Source of the DNA: Thermoplasmatales archaeon ex4484_6 | Lineage (GTDB): Archaea > Thermoplasmatota > Penumbrarchaeia > Penumbrarchaeales > Penumbrarchaeaceae | NCBI GenBank assembly: GCA_002254385.1 | Contig: NJDO01000088.1 | Span: 1 to 9,763 of the forward strand | DNA length: 9,763 bases | Direction of reading: 5' to 3' | In this document: positions 5,976 to 9,763 of the stretch, piece after piece | How the letters are laid out: each line of letters starts with the position of its first letter | Position numbering within the stretch: position 1 is the first letter of the stretch | Program-made: the position numbers and the translations under genes | Notes under the pieces: model-generated | What the model saw: the letters and a program-made list of their open reading frames with translations, nothing else | What the model was told of the DNA's origin: nothing | Databases searched by the model: none

Positions 5976-8633
5976 ATGAAAACCTCATCCGGCAGGAAAA
6001 AGAAACTCGTCTCACTGCTCCTGGTATCTCTGTTGATAGCAGCCGGAATAGCCTATATACTGCTGAAGAATCGGGGTGCCGGGAACGAAGAGGAGACCGC
6101 CACCATCGATGATCTGATCGCCTCAAGTTCCGAGAGGAGCCAGGTGACGTCCGATCTATTCCTGGCATCCTATTCCAACAGGTTCTTCCCGCTGATCGCC
6201 ACGCCCCTTTCGGTGTATTTCTCGGGTGAAGAGAAACATTCGTCACCGATGCTGGTTGCAGGTGAGAACAGCGCAACCCAGGATGTCTCCGTTTCAACCG
6301 CCGTAACAAGGTTCCTGGATGCATATCCCGATACCGATGGGAGCGTGATAGGGCCCCTGGAGCCCGGGGTGGAACAGAGATTGATGGAATCCGGACTGAA
6401 GATATCACACCGCTTCGATGGCGACCCGGAGACGGTCTCCCTTGCCGCCGCAAGGACCTTCTGGAAAAGCTCCGACGGTGCTGTCGTCATACATGACTGC
6501 AGGAAAGGATACGATGCGGGGATGCCCGCGGCGACACTGGCATCATATCTGAACATACCCGTCATCATCTGCGATGATATCAGGGATGCGGAACCGACAT
6601 TGGACCGGCTTCAGGTAAAGTACACAATCATCTGCGGCCCGCTCAAGGGATACGGAAGGGTGATGAGGATGGAGGACTCGTGGGATGTCATCGACGCATT
6701 GGCACTCGGCATGCCCTCGAGGGATGGTACGATGCGTTCGCTGATGGCGGACAGGCTTTCCATCGACCCCAACTACATCGTCCTTGCAAACCCAATGGAT
6801 ACCGTCATTCCCCGGGTGGTTGACAGTTTCGAGGAACATTTCGAGGGCGAGATCACCTCCACTTCAACCGGATCGACATCGGATCCCTCGCTCAGTCCCG
6901 ATGCCGTGGTCCATCACCTGGAGATACCGGAGGATTATCAATGGGCCAGGGTCAGGATGACCGCGGCTCTCGATTTCATCCCGAGCCCCATTCCGAGAAG
7001 AACTCCGGAGGATGACGGTCAGAGGGGATACCTCTATTTCGGAGTTGACGAGGACAGCGATGGTGAGATCACCAACGATCAGGATTCCGAGAACGATCAC
7101 CTTGAGCTGATGGCTCCGACACTTTCCTATTCCTACATGCGCGAGGGAAATGAAGCGGTAAAGGGGATCGCTCATACGGAGGAACCCCTGTTCAACGCAC
7201 AGGGGACTCATGCTGTGGAGATGCTGGCCACACTGGCATATGACCCTCTCGGCAGGGAGGAGACCACGACATATTCCATAGATGTCACGGTGGAGAAGCT
7301 TGACATGCCCAACCATCCGCTGATGCCCTTCGCATCGGTGAACGCCCCGTATCTGGCCGTGAACAGGGAGGGATTGGTCCTCTCCAGCGAGAAATTCTCC
7401 ATATTCGAGAACGAGACCATGAGGCAGCAGAGGTATTTCGGGGACCCGACGGTTGACCCGCATGCTCTCGATAATGGCTGGAACGATCTTTCGGGGCTGA
7501 TAGGGATATCGAACGATGTTGCAAAGGGAGTCAAACGTGAATTGAACTCCCTGCTGTCCTCCCTTTCCGGAGAGAGCGAGACGGACCCCGTGGCCCTTGC
7601 CGAACTTTACGGATCGAGACTGGAAAGTGACCCCTTCTTCGTGGGCATCCTTGGCGGCACGAACATGATCCCGCAGTACTACTATCCCACCGAGGGCCAG
7701 GGGGATCTCCCCCAGGAAGGATACGGCATCGCAGGAGACATGTTCTATTCATCCATCGATACGGATACGGAGAACGATCCCGATGATGAGAACGGGAACA
7801 AGTTCTCTGCGGACATCGCTGTCGGCAGGATAGATGGATGGGATGCCCAGGACATCTCCGCATTGATATGCCGTACGCTATTCTACGACAGCATCATCGA
7901 CAGCTTCGAGGGCCTGCACGGTCTTCCGTGGAAGGATTCCGCGATCAACAACTTCGGCTCCGAGATACCCGTGGGTGCCTCGATCACCGTGAGCGAGAAG
8001 ATATCCGAGGCGGAACAGAGGTCCGGTTTCACGGTCGATAACAAGCACTATTCCCCGCTGTCGGATTCGAGGCTGACAAGGGATCTGTATCAGAGGTCCA
8101 ACTTCATATACTTCTGCGCTCACGGATTCTACTACTGGTTCGTTCCACCGGGTTACAAACCCACATCGGTTGGCGGCTCCTACAATGTTGCGAACGTGAT
8201 AGATATGAACTTTGGCCCCTCAATTATCTTCGGCTCATCCTGCGTTACGGGCAAGGTTGACGGGATAGAGGGGTACAATGCCCTCTCGCAGGCCTTTCTC
8301 CACTCGGGAATGAATGCTTACATCGGAGCTTCAAGACTCAGCTGGGGATCCGCTGCAATAATCCCGGATATGGAATCGGGTGAGGCTTTCGGCAATTACC
8401 TGGGCCTTCTCTTCTATGGATACCTGACGGGATATCTGTACGACAAGCAGGGGCATCTGATATTCGAGACGGACGGTGATATGACCGTCGGTCAATCCAT
8501 TGCATTGGCAAAGAACATGTTCGTGGAGAAGGCCGGGTATTCAGCGGGCAATGCGAATGCGGATACGCTGGAAGAGTTCAATCTCCACGGCGACCCGGCT
8601 TTCAACCCCTACGAACCCAATCACAACGGTTAG
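5976..8633 (+). CDS. Membrane-anchored gingipain-like (C25, clan CD) putative cysteine peptidase
   Basis: This 885-residue protein probably acts outside the cell. Residues 1-10 are basic and 11-30 form one hydrophobic helix, a signal anchor; there is no C-terminal membrane segment. Residues 61-126 and 170-222 each show strand, Ala-rich helix, strand and an IG/CGP end, resembling cell-wall-binding repeat 2. A third such unit appears split: YIVLANPMD (267-275) and NAPYLAVNREGLVL (456-469), with a beta-rich insert of about 170 residues between them that carries DEDSDGE (358-364), a DxDxDG calcium loop. The C25-like part (about 510-880) has FVGILGG--MIP, DIAVGRI (613-619), His716-Gly in CAHG, Cys756 in GSSCVTG, and the closing HGDP (871-874). 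The His/Cys pair, 40 residues apart in HG and SC-G contexts, matches clan CD catalytic dyads. The start is fixed by the anchor; the gene ends in TAG. Peptidase family is likely, activity and target unknown. Confidence 0.82.
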   Translation: MKTSSGRKKKLVSLLLVSLLIAAGIAYILLKNRGAGNEEETATIDDLIASSSERSQVTSDLFLASYSNRFFPLIATPLSVYFSGEEKHSSPMLVAGENSATQDVSVSTAVTRFLDAYPDTDGSVIGPLEPGVEQRLMESGLKISHRFDGDPETVSLAAARTFWKSSDGAVVIHDCRKGYDAGMPAATLASYLNIPVIICDDIRDAEPTLDRLQVKYTIICGPLKGYGRVMRMEDSWDVIDALALGMPSRDGTMRSLMADRLSIDPNYIVLANPMDTVIPRVVDSFEEHFEGEITSTSTGSTSDPSLSPDAVVHHLEIPEDYQWARVRMTAALDFIPSPIPRRTPEDDGQRGYLYFGVDEDSDGEITNDQDSENDHLELMAPTLSYSYMREGNEAVKGIAHTEEPLFNAQGTHAVEMLATLAYDPLGREETTTYSIDVTVEKLDMPNHPLMPFASVNAPYLAVNREGLVLSSEKFSIFENETMRQQRYFGDPTVDPHALDNGWNDLSGLIGISNDVAKGVKRELNSLLSSLSGESETDPVALAELYGSRLESDPFFVGILGGTNMIPQYYYPTEGQGDLPQEGYGIAGDMFYSSIDTDTENDPDDENGNKFSADIAVGRIDGWDAQDISALICRTLFYDSIIDSFEGLHGLPWKDSAINNFGSEIPVGASITVSEKISEAEQRSGFTVDNKHYSPLSDSRLTRDLYQRSNFIYFCAHGFYYWFVPPGYKPTSVGGSYNVANVIDMNFGPSIIFGSSCVTGKVDGIEGYNALSQAFLHSGMNAYIGASRLSWGSAAIIPDMESGEAFGNYLGLLFYGYLTGYLYDKQGHLIFETDGDMTVGQSIALAKNMFVEKAGYSAGNANADTLEEFNLHGDPAFNPYEPNHNG

Positions 8634-8668
8634 GCAGTCCCGGAACCGGCTCCAACCATTCCCGGACA

Positions 8669-9763
8669 TCATGTCATCTTGAAAACGTCCTTCAGCTTCT
8701 GCGCGATGAGGTCCCTGTCCTCCTTCTGTCCTTTCTGCTCCTTCATTATCTCATCCATGAAAACCCTGGCCCTGAGAGCTGCAGGGTCGCCCTCACCGTA
8801 GCCCATTATCAGCTTGATGCCGTCATGTGCGATCCTGAGGGTCGCATCACGGGCATAGGACCTTGCCATGGACCTCCATGTCTCCCTGTCGAACTTCACG
8901 GCCCTGGAATACTTTTCGGATGCGGCCTTCCGGGAGAACACCATCGCGGTCTCTCCCCACGAGGCGAGTTCCCCGAGCCTCATCTGAACATGCTGATTCC
9001 TCGTAAGTTTCTGCAGCCTGCATTCCTCGAATATATTTCCGAGTGCTTTCAATGCATAAGCGGACGCGAGAGCACCCACCTCCGGATCCCTCGAATGCAG
9101 CTCCTCCATTTCTTCTGCCAGATCGATGTAGTACTGCCCCCTGGACTTCAGATGCTGCTGCCACCTGTCTCTCGAGATGGTTATTTCCAGGATCTCATTG
9201 GTCCCTTCATATATCTGGGTTATCCTGACGTCCCTCTTTATCTTCTCAACTTCCATTTCGTGAACGTATCCGTATCCACCCATTGCCTGTATGGAAGCTT
9301 CCGCGGCGGCGTTCCCGGCTTCGGTGGCTGACCATTTCGCTATGGCCCCTTCGGTCTGCAGTCCGTGGCCCGCCTCGTCCAATCTCGCCGCCACATCCTC
9401 TATGTAGGCTCTCGACGCCTCCAGCCTTACGGCATGTGGTACTATCAGCTTGTGCGTGTAGCCCTGCTTCTCGGAAAGGGGGCCGCCTCCCTGGATCCTT
9501 CCCTGTGAATAGGAAACCGCCCTTCCCAGGGCAGCCCATCCGCATCCCAGCCCGAACGCGGCAACCATGACCCTTGTTGCACCGAAAACGGCCTGAGCCT
9601 GGATCAACCCCATGCCTTCCTTCTCCCCGACCAGATTTTCCTTGGGTACGAACACGTTGTCCATCGAGAATGCCACGGTATTCGCGAGCCTTATACCGTG
9701 CTTGTCCTCGGGGTTGTTGAATTCCATTCCCTCCTGCCCCCCTTCCACTATGAACCACCCTAC
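8669..9763 (-). CDS. Acyl-CoA dehydrogenase, long type with C-terminal extension (5'-partial)
   Basis: This FAD enzyme oxidises acyl-CoA to trans-2-enoyl-CoA and passes electrons to ETF. The frame is open to the window edge (365 codons) with no convincing start: residues WFIVEGGQEG are the usual middle-domain strand, so roughly 180-190 residues are missing. Visible: the ED--GIR-ANT segment, VPKENLVGE, PLSEKQ, QAMGGYGY, the RD-RITQ segment and YEGTNEI, whose Glu (codon at 9208-9206) is the catalytic base. Ordinary members end 15-20 residues after this motif. Here about 165 more follow, mostly helical and charged (EEMEELH, the KQKLKDVFKMT-like end), as in VLCAD/ACAD9 and Bacillus FadE-type enzymes, which act on longer chains. 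It converges with the peptidase gene, 35 bases between stops. With the thiolase operon it completes the beta-oxidation reactions. Confidence 0.92.
   Translation of the reverse strand, partial: VGWFIVEGGQEGMEFNNPEDKHGIRLANTVAFSMDNVFVPKENLVGEKEGMGLIQAQAVFGATRVMVAAFGLGCGWAALGRAVSYSQGRIQGGGPLSEKQGYTHKLIVPHAVRLEASRAYIEDVAARLDEAGHGLQTEGAIAKWSATEAGNAAAEASIQAMGGYGYVHEMEVEKIKRDVRITQIYEGTNEILEITISRDRWQQHLKSRGQYYIDLAEEMEELHSRDPEVGALASAYALKALGNIFEECRLQKLTRNQHVQMRLGELASWGETAMVFSRKAASEKYSRAVKFDRETWRSMARSYARDATLRIAHDGIKLIMGYGEGDPAALRARVFMDEIMKEQKGQKEDRDLIAQKLKDVFKMT

Noticed and set aside
5974..6453. Minus-strand open frame of 159 codons within the peptidase gene
   Set aside because: It is Arg-, Ser- and Pro-rich, typical of an antisense shadow in a G/C-biased gene, and lies opposite the signal anchor and first repeat of a well-supported protein.
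8634..8668. Terminator between the convergent peptidase and acyl-CoA dehydrogenase genes
   Set aside because: The 35-base gap has no T tract and only a 4-base CCGG/CCGG pairing; not enough to call.
1..9763. CRISPR array, insertion sequence, tRNA or rRNA, phage or defence module
   Set aside because: No spaced direct repeats, transposase motifs, terminal inverted repeats or tRNA-like cloverleaf were seen; the genes are metabolic or surface proteins.

Overview
The window reads as archaeal chromosome, most likely from a Thermoplasmata-type (Euryarchaeota-related) heterotroph. The signs are TATA/BRE-like promoter elements, Shine-Dalgarno motifs of the GGAGG/GGTGA type, frequent AGG (Arg) and ATA (Ile) codons, a geranylgeranyl-reductase-family gene (archaeal lipid saturation), and a surface peptidase anchored by an N-terminal membrane segment. 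The lineage is inferred from gene style only; no rRNA or tRNA is present.

Layout. Positions 1-1464 (+) hold most of a folC-type Mur ligase (folylpolyglutamate/dihydrofolate synthase), cut at its 5' end by the window. It overlaps tail-to-tail by 17 bases with a geranylgeranyl-reductase-family flavoprotein gene (1448-2529, -). That gene is broken: a frameshift near 2210-2215, an amber codon at 2147-2149, and loss of a few dozen codons where the family carries its second FAD motif. Upstream of it lies a likely 43-residue small ORF (2663-2794, -) with its own strong TATA box (2828-2837).

Positions 2955-5791 (+) form a compact three-gene operon: thiolase, 3-hydroxybutyryl-CoA dehydrogenase and enoyl-CoA hydratase, with gaps of only 5-6 bases and a Shine-Dalgarno motif at each junction. 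At the right end (8669-9763, -) is the C-terminal two thirds of a long-type acyl-CoA dehydrogenase. Together these four proteins cover every reaction of a beta-oxidation turn (or, in reverse, acetyl-CoA to butyryl-CoA). The carriers that would fix the direction (ETF, acyl-CoA synthetase) are outside the window.

Between them, with its own promoter, sits an 885-residue membrane-anchored, gingipain-like (C25, clan CD) putative cysteine peptidase (5976-8633, +). Its N-terminal half looks like three copies of a cell-wall-binding-repeat-2-like unit, the third interrupted by a beta-rich insert with a calcium-loop motif. It has no evident functional link to the beta-oxidation genes and may be a neighbour by chance. 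No CRISPR array, insertion sequence, RNA gene or att-like repeat was found by eye.
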